From contig CACNQT010000004.1 of NCBI GenBank assembly GCA_902622705.1, forward strand, positions 27,359 through 91,358: a stretch of DNA of 64,000 nt, written 5' to 3'. Shown here piece after piece: positions 53,706-64,000 of this stretch (positions within the stretch are counted from its first letter, which is position 1; every line of letters begins with the position of its first letter). The stretch comes from an uncultured Prochlorococcus sp. (lineage in GTDB: Bacteria; Cyanobacteriota; Cyanobacteriia; PCC-6307; Cyanobiaceae). A program made the translations under genes and the position numbers. A model generated the notes under the pieces. The model made no database searches, was not told the origin of the DNA, and saw only the letters and a list, made by a program, of their open reading frames with translations.

Positions 53706-54818
53706 TTAATAATTTTTTTTATAAAACGCTCTTTTTGTTATTACCCCTTTGAATTTTTTGCCTCTTATTAATATTTGAACTTCATTATTTATTAAGGCAT
53801 GCGAAGTATTGATGTAAGCAAAAGCTATAGCTTTTTGTTTAGTTGGAGACCAACTGCCGCTTGTGATAGTACCAATATTTTCCTCACCTTTAAGAACTGC
53901 GCAACCTTTTCTTCCTATTGCTTTACCTTCTATATAGAGACCAACTAACTTTTTTTGAATACCAAATCTTGACTGCTCTTCAAGAAATCTTCTTCCAAAG
54001 AATTCGTGATTATTTTCTAGATGTACTAGCCAGCCTAACCCTGCTTCATATGGAGAAGTTTCTTCATTTATGTCTTGACCATAAAGATGCATGCCTGCTT
54101 CAAGTCTAAGAGTATCTCTAGCTCCTAAACCACAAGGTGCAACATTTTTGGAAATTGAGAAATCCCATAAATTAATTGCTGCTTTTTTAGATAAAAGTAT
54201 TTCTAGACCATTTTCCCCCGTATAGCCTGTCTTTGAAAAGAAAATTTTTTCCTTAGGAGAAATATGTTCAAAAATTTTATATTCGCATCCAAAGTTAGGG
54301 ATATTTGAGATCGAAGATTCAATCCATTCTTCAAATAAATCAAATGAGTTTTTCCCCTGTAGTGCTAAAAGTACTTTGTCTTTTTTAAAGTTTGTTATCG
54401 AAATTTCAGAAATATTTAAATTATTTTTTATCCACTGAAAATCTTTTTTATATCTACTTGCATTAACTATTAACAATAATTCTGAGATGTCATTTTCTTG
54501 TATGCCAAGGTCATAAATTATTAAGTCATCTATTATTCCTCCTTTATCATTGAGCATTACTGTATAAAGCCCCTGACCTTCCGAAAAGGAGTATAAATTA
54601 GTAGGAAAAAGTTTTTGAATATAATCCTTTGGATTGATCCCCTTGATAGAAATCACACCCATGTGAGAAATATCAAATAATCCTGCTGAAGATCTAACTG
54701 ATTCATGCTCTTTAATTAATCCTGAAAATAATATGGGCATTTCCCAACCTGCAAAATCCACTAATTTTGCATTGGATTCAACATATTTTGAATAAAGAGG
54801 ACTTTTTAGCAAATCCAT
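53706..54818 (-). CDS. gcvT: glycine cleavage system T protein (aminomethyltransferase)
   Basis: [49 protein letters not shown]. Confidence 0.96.
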   Translation of the reverse strand: MDLLKSPLYSKYVESNAKLVDFAGWEMPILFSGLIKEHESVRSSAGLFDISHMGVISIKGINPKDYIQKLFPTNLYSFSEGQGLYTVMLNDKGGIIDDLIIYDLGIQENDISELLLIVNASRYKKDFQWIKNNLNISEISITNFKKDKVLLALQGKNSFDLFEEWIESSISNIPNFGCEYKIFEHISPKEKIFFSKTGYTGENGLEILLSKKAAINLWDFSISKNVAPCGLGARDTLRLEAGMHLYGQDINEETSPYEAGLGWLVHLENNHEFFGRRFLEEQSRFGIQKKLVGLYIEGKAIGRKGCAVLKGEENIGTITSGSWSPTKQKAIAFAYINTSHALINNEVQILIRGKKFKGVITKRAFYKKNY

Positions 54819-54868
54819 GAAATATTTAGTTTTTATTTAGTATTTTTACACTGTAGTTTAGAAATTTT

Positions 54869-55759
54869 TTATTGCATATTTTCTAATGACAAAATTAAGC
54901 TTCTAAGTACTTTGGCTGCAACTATGCTACTTACTCCACTTTTATCAATTTCTGGAGATAATTCCACAATATCTGAGCCTACGATTCTAAGGTCTTTTAA
55001 AGTTTTCAGTATTTCTTCAAAATCATTCCAAAAAAATCCTCCCGGTTCTGGAGTGCCCGTCCCTGCTAATAAACTGGGATCAAACCAGTCTAAATCTATT
55101 GTTAAATAGATTGGAGACTTAGCGTATGGTAGAAGAGCTTGTTTTAACTCATGTGCATTTCCGCTTGGACAAAAGTTAACTAATTGGTTGTTGTTATGCA
55201 TAATTTCAAATTCTTCTTTAGTCCCGCTTCTAATTCCTACTTGCAAAATTTTTTTTTCAGGTAGCACTTCTAAGCATCTTTTCATAGTACAAGCATGACT
55301 ATGTTCATTGCCTATATATGATTCTCTTAAATCTGCATGAGCATCAAGTTGAACCAATATCAAATCTGGATATTTTTTTACTAATGCTTCAATAGCACCT
55401 CTTGTAATAGAGTGTTCGCCTCCAAGCATAATAGGACTAAGGCGTTTACTAATTAAATAATTTGTTGCAGATTTAACTGATTCAATAACGGACCTTGAGT
55501 CATTTTTATTAATTAGTATTGATCCAAAATCAACATACATAATATCCTCTAAGTCTTTTTTTATTTTTGGACAATATGTTTCTAAACAAGAACTGACTTG
55601 TCTTATTGCTTCTGGACCAAATCTTGCTCCTGGTTTAAACGAACATGTCCCGTCATAATTAACTCCAAATATACCAATTGAGCAATTTTCAGGACTTCTT
55701 CTTGCTCCCATATAAATTGCATTTTCGTTATCAAATAAATTTTTTGTCATCTTATGCAT
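54869..55759 (-). CDS. speB: agmatinase/arginase family ureohydrolase
   Basis: MLGGEHSITRGAIEAL, LVQLDAHADLRESY, LTIDLDWFDPSLLAGTGTPEPGG. Confidence 0.93.
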   Translation of the reverse strand: MHKMTKNLFDNENAIYMGARRSPENCSIGIFGVNYDGTCSFKPGARFGPEAIRQVSSCLETYCPKIKKDLEDIMYVDFGSILINKNDSRSVIESVKSATNYLISKRLSPIMLGGEHSITRGAIEALVKKYPDLILVQLDAHADLRESYIGNEHSHACTMKRCLEVLPEKKILQVGIRSGTKEEFEIMHNNNQLVNFCPSGNAHELKQALLPYAKSPIYLTIDLDWFDPSLLAGTGTPEPGGFFWNDFEEILKTLKDLRIVGSDIVELSPEIDKSGVSSIVAAKVLRSLILSLENMQ

Positions 55760-56603
55760 CTAGTTCTTTTACAATTTTATTTGGCATCATTTTGAATGCT
55801 GCATTTTGAAAATTTAAATTCCAAATTTCACATCCTTTTTCTATTTTTACGACTTCATCATAATTTTGCTTTGATAAATTTAGATCTTCTGAAGAAGCAA
55901 ATGTCCAACTCCAAATCCCGCTTGGATATATAGGCACAAAGGAATACATAGTTTCAGAAACTTTAAATATATTTTTTAGGGTTTTCAAAATATTTATGTG
56001 AATATTTTTGAAGGATTCAGGAGATTCGCTTTGCGTTGCTAATATCCCCCTTGGTGTAAGTATTCTTTTACATTCTTTATAAAAAGAATCTGAAAATAAT
56101 AAATTTGAAAATTCTGAGGGATCTGAACAATCTATAAATATGACGTCGTAAAAATTATCTCTTGTTTTTTTTACCCATCTAAAACCATCATCAATATGTA
56201 TTTCTAATCTTTTATCATTCCATGCTTCGCCTCCAATTTCTTTTAGAAATTTTTTAGATATTTTGATTACCTCCTCATCAATTTCTACTAGATCAATTTT
56301 TGATATTTGAGAATATTTAACGCATTCTCTTACAGTACCACCGTCACCACCGCCAATAATTAGTACATTTGATTTTCCGTCTATGCTACTTAATGCAGGA
56401 TGCACAAGACACTCATGATAATATTGCTCGTCTTTTAATGATGTCATCCAGCAACCATCTAACATTAAAGCTTTACCATAATATTTATTTTCAATAACAA
56501 TAATTTCTTGATATTTTGAGGTTTTTTTAATTAGAATTTTCCCATTTAGGCCGAATCTTGAGCCAATATGATATTCATCTATCCATGTTGTAATATCTGT
56601 CAT
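55752..56603 (-). CDS. speE: spermidine synthase
   Basis: DEQYYHECLVHPAL, NVLIIGGGDGGTVREC, FIDCSDPSEFSNLLFSDSFYK. Confidence 0.95.
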   Translation of the reverse strand: MTDITTWIDEYHIGSRFGLNGKILIKKTSKYQEIIVIENKYYGKALMLDGCWMTSLKDEQYYHECLVHPALSSIDGKSNVLIIGGGDGGTVRECVKYSQISKIDLVEIDEEVIKISKKFLKEIGGEAWNDKRLEIHIDDGFRWVKKTRDNFYDVIFIDCSDPSEFSNLLFSDSFYKECKRILTPRGILATQSESPESFKNIHINILKTLKNIFKVSETMYSFVPIYPSGIWSWTFASSEDLNLSKQNYDEVVKIEKGCEIWNLNFQNAAFKMMPNKIVKELDA

Positions 56604-57487
56604 TTGTTTTTAGGAATTTTTCCCGCCAGTTTTTGTTTGGCTATTTGCCAAAGCCGTTGAAAGTCTTTAGGAGTTTGTTTTTTAATATTATCTCCTGCAT
56701 GTTCTTCGACTATTGAAAATCTGTCTAAAAATTTTATATTTGTTTTTTGAAGAGCTGATTCAGGATTGATCTTTAAAAAGTTTGAGAGATTAAGAAGGGT
56801 AAAGTAAATATCCCCAAATTCATTTTTTATCTCTGAATCATTTTTACTTTTTATTGCTTCCCTTAATTCATTAATCTCTTCTTCTAACTTTTTAAAAATC
56901 TCATCAGTACTTTCCCACTTGAAACCATGTTCTTTAACTACATTTGTGATTTTATCTGTTCCAACCGTTGGCGGTAAATTTTTAATTTTCAAATTTAAAT
57001 TTCTACTAATTGAAGATTTCATATAAGGTGCTTCTTTTTCTAAATTTTTTATATTTGCCCAAATCTGTTGTGATTTTTTTAATGATACTTTTTCTTTTTT
57101 GTTAAAAATATATGGATGTCTATTAATAATTTTCTTGTTTAGATTTTTTATGACATCATTTAGTGCAAATTTTTTTTCTTCGTAACCGATTTCAGCATGA
57201 AGCATTACTTGTAATAAAAGATCTCCTAACTCCTCACATATCTTATCTGCACTTTTTTCATATATCGCATCTATAAATTCATTACTTTCTTCATGCAAAA
57301 ATGGGATCAACGATACATGAGACTGTATTTTCTGCCATGGGCAGCCCCAAGTTTTATCTTTTAAAGCTTTGATATTTGATATTAAGATTTTAAAACTATT
57401 TATAGTCTCTAAATCGGAATTGTTTTCCATTTTATCTCTATTGTTTGAGGACATAGGATATATTTTATTAATTAAATTTTGCCTCAA
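56600..57487 (-). CDS. mazG: nucleoside triphosphate pyrophosphohydrolase MazG
   Basis: CPWQKIQSHVSLIPFLHEESNEFIDAI, EELGDLLLQVMLHAEI, FGDIYFTLLNL. Confidence 0.94.
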   Translation of the reverse strand: MRQNLINKIYPMSSNNRDKMENNSDLETINSFKILISNIKALKDKTWGCPWQKIQSHVSLIPFLHEESNEFIDAIYEKSADKICEELGDLLLQVMLHAEIGYEEKKFALNDVIKNLNKKIINRHPYIFNKKEKVSLKKSQQIWANIKNLEKEAPYMKSSISRNLNLKIKNLPPTVGTDKITNVVKEHGFKWESTDEIFKKLEEEINELREAIKSKNDSEIKNEFGDIYFTLLNLSNFLKINPESALQKTNIKFLDRFSIVEEHAGDNIKKQTPKDFQRLWQIAKQKLAGKIPKNK

Positions 57488-57552
57488 TCATGAAATATTT
57501 AAATACTTAGTATAAATTTTTCAACTTCATCTATTAGAATGATTTATTATAA

Positions 57553-57624
<72 letters not shown>

Positions 57625-57639
57625 TTTATTATTTTTCTA

Positions 57640-57981
57640 ATGACTGAGATCGTCAATCTTTCAATCAGTCAAAGTGCTGCTTCAGAACTTTCTAGGCAAG
57701 CTTCTTTTGGAGGTTCTCCAGGAGAAATGTCGATTGATTTGGTAGAGGATAAAAATTGTTCCGAAGGATGGATGCATATTAAATTAAGACCAGGCACATG
57801 TAATGGATCCCCTATTTCAAGAACTGAAGGAGTAACTTTATATGCGGATATAAAAAAGTTTAATTTACTGAAAGATTTAAAATTAGATTATTACGGTGAT
57901 TTGAGCGGTGGTGGATTTCTTATTTCAACACCAAAAAATGCAAAACGTTGTTCCTGTGGTTCTGGTTTCAAACTTTTGTAG
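57640..57981 (+). CDS. A-type Fe-S cluster carrier (IscA/HesB family)
   Basis: ISQSAASELSRQ, LRPGTCNGSPISR, C-terminal CSCGSGF. Start set at ATG 57640, since the tracked ORF start lies inside the tRNA. Confidence 0.82.
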   Translation: MTEIVNLSISQSAASELSRQASFGGSPGEMSIDLVEDKNCSEGWMHIKLRPGTCNGSPISRTEGVTLYADIKKFNLLKDLKLDYYGDLSGGGFLISTPKNAKRCSCGSGFKLL

Positions 57982-58078
57982 AATGGATGTGTCTTTTTTT
58001 GCAAACTAATATTATTTTCATTAATTGGCTGCTCTCAAGATAAAATAAACAAAAACTTTATTGAAATAAAATTTGCAC

Positions 58079-60835
58079 ATGACAGAGATGAATGATCAAT
58101 TATCTTTAGAGAATTATTCACCTTTTGAAGTAGAGAAAAAGTGGCAAGAAAAATGGGAAATTCTAAAGGCGTTTAGTCCTAACCCTGAGGATGATGGTGA
58201 GTCTTTTTGTGTTGTTATTCCGCCACCAAATGTAACTGGATCTTTGCATATGGGGCATGCATTTAATACGGCTTTGATAGATGTTATAGTACGTTTTCAA
58301 AGACTTTTAGGTAAGAATGTTTTGTGTTTGCCCGGAACTGATCATGCTTCAATAGCTGTTCAAACTATTCTTGAAAAACAATTAAAAAGTGAAGGCAAAA
58401 CAAGCGAGGATATTGGAAGAGATGAATTTCTTAAAAGAGCATGGAACTGGAAAGAACAAAGTGGTGGAAGAATAGTTTCTCAATTAAAAAGGATAGGATA
58501 TTCAGTTGACTGGACTAGAGAAAGATTTACTCTTGATCAAAAATTAAATGAAGCAGTTATTGAGGCTTTTAATATTCTTTATAATAAGAATTTAATTTAT
58601 AGAGGCGAATATTTGGTTAATTGGTGCCCTGAATCTCAATCTGCCGTAAGTGATCTTGAAGTTGAAATGCAAGAAGTAAATGGTCATTTATGGCATTTTA
58701 AATACCCTTTAATTTCTGAAAGTGGTGAACAGTTAAATAAGTACTTAGAAGTTGCAACAACAAGACCAGAAACTCTTTTGGGTGATACTGCTGTAGCAGT
58801 TAATCCTGATGATGATAGATATAAAGAATTTATTGGTTTCAAAGTAAAAGTTCCTTTTGTTAATAGAGAAATACCTATTATCGCTGATTCACATGTTGAT
58901 AAAGATTTTGGCACGGGTTGTGTGAAGGTTACTCCAGCCCATGATCCAAATGATTTTGCAATAGGAAAAAGGCATAATTTAAAACAGATTAATGTAATGA
59001 ATAAAGATGGAACTTTAAATATTAATGCAGGTATGTTTCAAAATTTAGATAGATATGAGGCTAGAAAGAAAATTATCAAAGAATTGGATAACTTAGGCCT
59101 TTTGACAAGGATAGAGGATTATAAACATACTGTTCCTTTTTCTGATAGAGGTAAGGTGCCAATTGAACCTTTATTGTCAACACAATGGTTTTTGAAAATG
59201 GATGATATATCAGAAGGATGTCTTAATGAAATTGATTCTAAAAAACCATCGTTTATTCCTCCACGCTGGGAGAAAGTTTATAAGGATTGGTTAGAGAATA
59301 TTAATGATTGGTGTATCAGTCGGCAATTGTGGTGGGGGCACCAAATACCAGCCTGGTATGTTTTAGATGAATCTCAAGACTCAATAGAACAAAATACTCC
59401 ATATATCGTTGCAAGAAATGAAGAGGATGCCTTAATCGAAGCTAATAAAAAATTTGGATTAAATATTAAATTGGTTCGTGATAAAGATGTTTTGGATACA
59501 TGGTTTTCAAGTGGTTTATGGCCTTTCTCAACCCTTGGTTGGCCAAATACAAATGATCCGGATTTTAAAAAATGGTATCCAAATAGTGTTCTTGTTACTG
59601 GTTTCGATATTATTTTCTTCTGGGTGGCGAGAATGACAATGATGGGGAATACTTTTACAAATAATATTCCTTTTAAGGATGTTTATATTCATGGTCTAGT
59701 TCGAGATGAAAATAATAAAAAAATGAGTAAAAGTTCAGGTAATGGTATTGATCCAATACTATTAATTGATAAATATGGTTCTGATGCTCTACGATTTGCT
59801 TTAATTCGAGAAGTTGCAGGCGCTGGACAAGATATCCGGCTTGATTTTGATAGGAAAAAAGATACATCTTCAACTGTTGAAGCTTCAAGAAATTTTGCGA
59901 ATAAATTATGGAATGCAACTAAATTTGTGTTAATTAATAAAACTTCTAATAATAATTATTCGTTTAATGAGAGTGATGAAACTTCTTTAGAGTTATGTGA
60001 TAAGTGGATTTTATCGAAATTGAATCAGGTAAATATTAAAGTCGCTGCTTTGTTGCAAGAATATAAATTGGGAGAATCTGCGAAACTTCTATATGAATTT
60101 ACGTGGAATGATTTTTGTGACTGGTATGTAGAATTTGCTAAACAAAGGTTTAATAATAAAGAGCCTAAAAATAGACAAATATCTGAAAAAGTTTTAATAA
60201 AAGTGCTCAATGATATTTTGGTAATGATTCATCCTTTTATGCCGCACATTACTGAGGAACTTTGGCATGTGCTGCAACTAAAACCAGATAATGCATTATT
60301 ATCTCTTCAAAAATGGCCAATTCAAGAAAATAAATTTGTTGATAATAAGCTTGATAATTCCTTTCAGCAACTCTTTGAAATTATTAGGCTGATTAGAAAT
60401 TTGAGAGCTGAATTAGGTCTTAAGCCATCAGAAAAAGGTCCTGTATATTTAATTTCAGACAATGATGAATTGATTGACTTTTTAAAAACTTTAGTTGATG
60501 ATATTCAAACCTTAACTAAATCTTCTGAAGTATTTATTTTTAAAACTAATGCTATTGATAAAAAAGATTTTGCTAAATCTTTTTCCGGGATAATTAGTGA
60601 TTTAGAGGTTTACTTACCTTTTCAGGATTTTGTAAATATAGATGCATTAAGAGAAAGGTTAACCAAGGATTTAAAAAAGGTGACTATTGAATTAGAAAAT
60701 TTAAATAAGAGATTATCTAATAAAAATTTCGTTGATAAGGCTCCAAAAGATATTGTTGATGAATGCAGATTTAAACTAAATGAGGGTTCGGTACAAAAGG
60801 AAAGAATTACTAAAAAACTCGAACTTTTGAATTGA
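58079..60835 (+). CDS. valS: valyl-tRNA synthetase
   Basis: PPPNVTGSLHMGHAFN, LPGTDHASIAVQ, NDWCISRQLWWGHQIPAWY, KMSKSSGNGIDP. Confidence 0.98.
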   Translation: MTEMNDQLSLENYSPFEVEKKWQEKWEILKAFSPNPEDDGESFCVVIPPPNVTGSLHMGHAFNTALIDVIVRFQRLLGKNVLCLPGTDHASIAVQTILEKQLKSEGKTSEDIGRDEFLKRAWNWKEQSGGRIVSQLKRIGYSVDWTRERFTLDQKLNEAVIEAFNILYNKNLIYRGEYLVNWCPESQSAVSDLEVEMQEVNGHLWHFKYPLISESGEQLNKYLEVATTRPETLLGDTAVAVNPDDDRYKEFIGFKVKVPFVNREIPIIADSHVDKDFGTGCVKVTPAHDPNDFAIGKRHNLKQINVMNKDGTLNINAGMFQNLDRYEARKKIIKELDNLGLLTRIEDYKHTVPFSDRGKVPIEPLLSTQWFLKMDDISEGCLNEIDSKKPSFIPPRWEKVYKDWLENINDWCISRQLWWGHQIPAWYVLDESQDSIEQNTPYIVARNEEDALIEANKKFGLNIKLVRDKDVLDTWFSSGLWPFSTLGWPNTNDPDFKKWYPNSVLVTGFDIIFFWVARMTMMGNTFTNNIPFKDVYIHGLVRDENNKKMSKSSGNGIDPILLIDKYGSDALRFALIREVAGAGQDIRLDFDRKKDTSSTVEASRNFANKLWNATKFVLINKTSNNNYSFNESDETSLELCDKWILSKLNQVNIKVAALLQEYKLGESAKLLYEFTWNDFCDWYVEFAKQRFNNKEPKNRQISEKVLIKVLNDILVMIHPFMPHITEELWHVLQLKPDNALLSLQKWPIQENKFVDNKLDNSFQQLFEIIRLIRNLRAELGLKPSEKGPVYLISDNDELIDFLKTLVDDIQTLTKSSEVFIFKTNAIDKKDFAKSFSGIISDLEVYLPFQDFVNIDALRERLTKDLKKVTIELENLNKRLSNKNFVDKAPKDIVDECRFKLNEGSVQKERITKKLELLN

Positions 60836-61434
60836 GAATGAATATATTTCTTGAAAAAATTTATAATTTATCTTTTTTTTTTAATACTAGTTTTGGGATC
60901 TTTTCGTTTGTTTGTATTTATATTTTAATTGTTTTATTAATACTTCCAGCCTCTTGGTTATCTTTATTATCAGGTTTTTTATATGGTTCATATTTAGGAT
61001 CAATTATCGTTTTCATTTCCGCTTCTATAGGAGCATCAGTTGCTTTTTTTGTATCAAAAAGTTTTTTTGCAAAAAAGCTAAAAAATCTTTTTAGCCGTTA
61101 TCCAAAATTAAGTGTCATGGAAAAAGTAGTAGAAAAAGGCGGACTTAAATTAATTTTTTTAGCGAGATTATCGCCGATATTCCCCTTCAGTATTCTTAAT
61201 TATTTTTATGGTTTGAATAATGTTAAATTTAGAGATTTCGCTATTGGTCTCCTTGGAATAATTCCAGGAACTTTTCTTTATTGCTCAATAGGTAGTTTGG
61301 CAAAAAGTATTCAGGACTTAAAAAATGTGCAATCACCAAATAATTTATATATTACTAGCATTGGAACTATTTCAACTTTTTTAGTTGTATATTTCTCAGC
61401 TAAATACTCCAGAGAATATTTTGAAAAATCTTAA
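60832..61434 (+). CDS. SNARE-associated/DedA-like (TVP38/TMEM64) membrane protein
   Basis: GFLYGSYLGSIIVFISASIGASVAFFVSK, LARLSPIFPFSILNYFYGL, GIIPGTFLYCSIG. Confidence 0.88.
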   Translation: MRMNIFLEKIYNLSFFFNTSFGIFSFVCIYILIVLLILPASWLSLLSGFLYGSYLGSIIVFISASIGASVAFFVSKSFFAKKLKNLFSRYPKLSVMEKVVEKGGLKLIFLARLSPIFPFSILNYFYGLNNVKFRDFAIGLLGIIPGTFLYCSIGSLAKSIQDLKNVQSPNNLYITSIGTISTFLVVYFSAKYSREYFEKS

Positions 61435-61438
61435 GAAT

Positions 61439-61591
61439 TTATTCTTTAATATTCCAATCTCTAATTGATGCAATTAGGATAAACCACAAAAGCCTTAATT
61501 TACCTAGTAAAGTTTTGTTGGCTTCTAATTCGATATATTTTGCCTGTCCACAAGGTGTTTTTATGAAGTTGAAAACTGTTTTCTTGGTCAT
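61439..61591 (-). CDS. small ORF (50 aa), not in supplied track
   Basis: MTKKTVFNFIKTPCGQAKYIELEANKTLLGKLRLLWFILIASIRDWNIKE*; ATG preceded by GAGAGA. Confidence 0.55.
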   Translation of the reverse strand: MTKKTVFNFIKTPCGQAKYIELEANKTLLGKLRLLWFILIASIRDWNIKE

Positions 61592-61708
61592 AAGTCTCTC
61601 AAAAAGCTCAGCTAATAATTCTTATATTTTATAGCCAAGATTTTTATATTTTTTATTTAAAAACCACATTTTTCTTTGACTACTTTTTTGAATATTATTT
61701 TTTAAAAT

Positions 61709-63037
61709 TTAAACTTTTTCTCCAGCTTTAAATCCTCTAAAGCATTTGAATCTAGGAAATCTAAGACTAAAAGCCACCGCATCCTTGGATTTAGTTTTAG
61801 CATCAGCTCTGATTTCTACAAGTTGACCAATAATTTGATTCCGTTTTGACCAATATTCTTCACGTTGAATATCACTAAATCCGCTTCCACAACTAAGACT
61901 GTATTCATCTCCATCATCTTCCCCTTCTACTAGGACAGCTCCTAGTCTACCTTTGTTTCGACCTGTGCCTTCCTCAACCGATACAACTTTTAAAGTGACT
62001 TCAATGAAAGGTTTTGCTTTTAACCAACTGTGTGTTCTTTTACATTCATACATAGCATCAGGATCTTTAATCATTACTCCTTCATATCCACCTTCCACGG
62101 CAGATTTATTCAGCTCTACAAATCTTTTCTGTCCCTCAATGGTGTCAAGATCTACATTTTCCCATTCAAGTGTTTGTATATGTTTTAGAAGCATAGAATG
62201 TTTTGCTACCCATTCTTTTACTAATAAACTTCTTTTTGTTTGACTAGTGTTCCATCTCCCTTTTTGGAATTTTTCAAAGGGGCATAAGTCAAATAGGTGT
62301 AGAACTGCGTCTTTTGTTTGTTTGCCATCTTTTCTATGAACCTGTTTCATTAAATCCTGAAAGTTAGCGCTCATTACTTCACCATCAAGGACTAAGTCAT
62401 GAGGTGTAGGATCTTCTTTTAACACGTTTTCTATTTCTGAGATAATATGACCAAAATTATGGAATTGTTTCCCGTTTCGAGAAAACATTTCTACTTTATT
62501 TTGTCTTATAATAGTTAAGACACGCACACCATCTAATTTGATTTCAATTTGCTTTTTTCCTATCATTTTTTTTTCATGATTTGCACTGTCATGAGCTAAA
62601 GGACAAGAAAAAATAGGAATCGCATATTTGGGAAATTTCTTGGCTATCTTGTTAATTGTTTTTTCAGATACACCACATCTAAGATCTTTAATTAAAACTC
62701 TTCTATAAAATCCATTCCACTCTTCTTTTGTAGCAGATTCCATAGCGTTAAGAATTGCATCGCGAGCAGCGTGACCAGTAAGTTCTCTTTGAATAAGCTT
62801 ATTTGCTAATTTCCTAAAATCTTTCCATAAAAAATTTTGACTTTTTTCATTCTCTTTTTCAGGAATTATTTTTACACCAAAAGTTACCAATGGATCAAGT
62901 GCCATACGGATTCCCTCAAAAAAATCATCCAGGCCTTGTTCCATTGCTTCAGAGATTATTTTTTCTTTATCTAATCTACTTGGGTGTAATTCTAATTGAT
63001 TTATTATCTCTTCTTTAAACAATTCTTTTTGCCTCAC
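61709..63037 (-). CDS. ATP-dependent DNA ligase
   Basis: EIKLDGVRVLTI (motif I KxDG), DLVLDGEVM (III), EGVMIKDP (IV), SWLKAKP (V). Confidence 0.93.
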   Translation of the reverse strand: MRQKELFKEEIINQLELHPSRLDKEKIISEAMEQGLDDFFEGIRMALDPLVTFGVKIIPEKENEKSQNFLWKDFRKLANKLIQRELTGHAARDAILNAMESATKEEWNGFYRRVLIKDLRCGVSEKTINKIAKKFPKYAIPIFSCPLAHDSANHEKKMIGKKQIEIKLDGVRVLTIIRQNKVEMFSRNGKQFHNFGHIISEIENVLKEDPTPHDLVLDGEVMSANFQDLMKQVHRKDGKQTKDAVLHLFDLCPFEKFQKGRWNTSQTKRSLLVKEWVAKHSMLLKHIQTLEWENVDLDTIEGQKRFVELNKSAVEGGYEGVMIKDPDAMYECKRTHSWLKAKPFIEVTLKVVSVEEGTGRNKGRLGAVLVEGEDDGDEYSLSCGSGFSDIQREEYWSKRNQIIGQLVEIRADAKTKSKDAVAFSLRFPRFKCFRGFKAGEKV

Positions 63038-63046
63038 AAGAAATTA

Positions 63047-63466
63047 TTAATTCACTTTTGCTATTCTGTCTATTTTCCAATCATTGTCAGTTTTTGCGAA
63101 AGTAAAATCTAATGGAAGCTCATCTTGTTTATCTTCTGATTTTAAATTCAAAGTTATTATGATTTGATCTTCTTGGACTCTAGGTCTTCCTGATTTTAAA
63201 TTTCTGTATTTATTTAGGTTTAAACTAGCTAAAAATTTAAGAAAGTCTTGTCGCTTTACATGAGTTTTATAAGTTTTTGTAGTCAAACCATACGCTGCAT
63301 CAATTCTGCCAGCAGCTATTTGGTCAAAAAACTTTCTTACTAATGGATTAATTCCTCTGGCGCTTATAACTAATTTGACTGCATTAAAAGTCCAAAAAGA
63401 AACAAGTATAGCTCCGCCAACTAATAATGCTTTAATTCCGATATCTTTAACTAGTGTTGCGTCCAT
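63047..63466 (-). CDS. membrane-anchored hypothetical protein (139 aa, DUF4019/DUF4864-like fold suspected)
   Basis: N-terminal TM followed by a soluble domain FFDQIAAGRIDAAYGLTTKTYKTHVKRQDFLKFL. Confidence 0.7.
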   Translation of the reverse strand: MDATLVKDIGIKALLVGGAILVSFWTFNAVKLVISARGINPLVRKFFDQIAAGRIDAAYGLTTKTYKTHVKRQDFLKFLASLNLNKYRNLKSGRPRVQEDQIIITLNLKSEDKQDELPLDFTFAKTDNDWKIDRIAKVN

Positions 63467-63554
63467 GTTGATTTTAGTTTTTTTTTATTACTTTAAGAAA
63501 AGAAATCGTTTTTGATGGCTTTTTTTGTAAAAATAATACTAATTTTAATTCATA

Positions 63555-64000
63555 ATGCCTTTAATTCCTCTTTTACCTTTATTTCATAAATTTAATAGCC
63601 AATATTTTGAAAACTCTCTAGTGGTTAATAATCAACCTTTAGTAAAAGTTAGATGGAGCGATAATAGATTAAAAACTACTGCAGGTTTTTATAAAAGAAA
63701 ACAAATTAATGGTCTTGTAGACTCTGAAATTATCTTATCGAAACCTATTTTGAGTAAATTATCTACTAGTGAAATAAACAGTACTTTATGTCATGAAATG
63801 ATTCATGCATGGGTAGATAGGATATTAAAAAAAAATGAGATTCATGGTCCAAATTTTTTAGAAAAGATGCATGCAATTAATCAGAAAGAGAAGGATTTTC
63901 AAATTTCAGTGAGGCACTCATTTCCCATTGAAAGGAGAGAATTAAAATACATAGGAACTTGCCAAAATTGTGGTGAGAAATTTTTTTATAGGAAAAGGAT
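63555..64000 (+). CDS. SprT-like zinc metalloprotease (truncated by window end)
   Basis: ATG at 63555: MPLIPLLPLFHKFNSQYF...STLCHEMIHAWVDRIL (HExxH), start of CQNCG zinc ribbon; frame open to window end. Confidence 0.88.
   Translation, partial: MPLIPLLPLFHKFNSQYFENSLVVNNQPLVKVRWSDNRLKTTAGFYKRKQINGLVDSEIILSKPILSKLSTSEINSTLCHEMIHAWVDRILKKNEIHGPNFLEKMHAINQKEKDFQISVRHSFPIERRELKYIGTCQNCGEKFFYRKR

Overview
The window is compact, very AT-rich bacterial chromosome. Gene content, order and protein sequences look like a marine picocyanobacterium, most likely high-light Prochlorococcus (recognised from memory, not searched). About 50 genes are packed with short spacers. The left part contains dusA (partial), an RRM protein, argH, an RsbU-like phosphatase, ftsY, nusB, a DUF502 protein, queG, a TPR protein, a GyrA/ParC homologue, purF, purL, a hypothetical and dnaN. 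The dnaN-thrC spacer carries several DnaA-box-like motifs and is a candidate chromosomal origin. The rest includes thrC, recN, uvrA, a sucrose-phosphate-synthase-like glycosyltransferase, mraY, argG, rpsF, aroE, dnaK, purU, a ClC channel, acnB, a DAHP synthase, a sigma-70 factor, ppk, cobA, pabC, pabB, queC, queE, pyrG, aspS, gcvT, speB, speE, mazG, tRNA-Val(UAC), valS, an ATP-dependent DNA ligase and a partial SprT-like protease. I saw no CRISPR array, transposon, integrase, prophage or recognisable defence island, and no clear new multi-gene system. The observations most worth following up are: the origin candidate; a short SPS-like protein with a 67-bp antisense gene overlap; an ATP-dependent, phage-like ligase; an unlisted 50-aa ORF; a 15-nt SD-less spacer between tRNA-Val and an A-type Fe-S carrier gene; a 30-bp tandem repeat in ftsY; a GyrA paralogue without a GyrA box; and a near-perfect 26-bp palindrome inside ppk.
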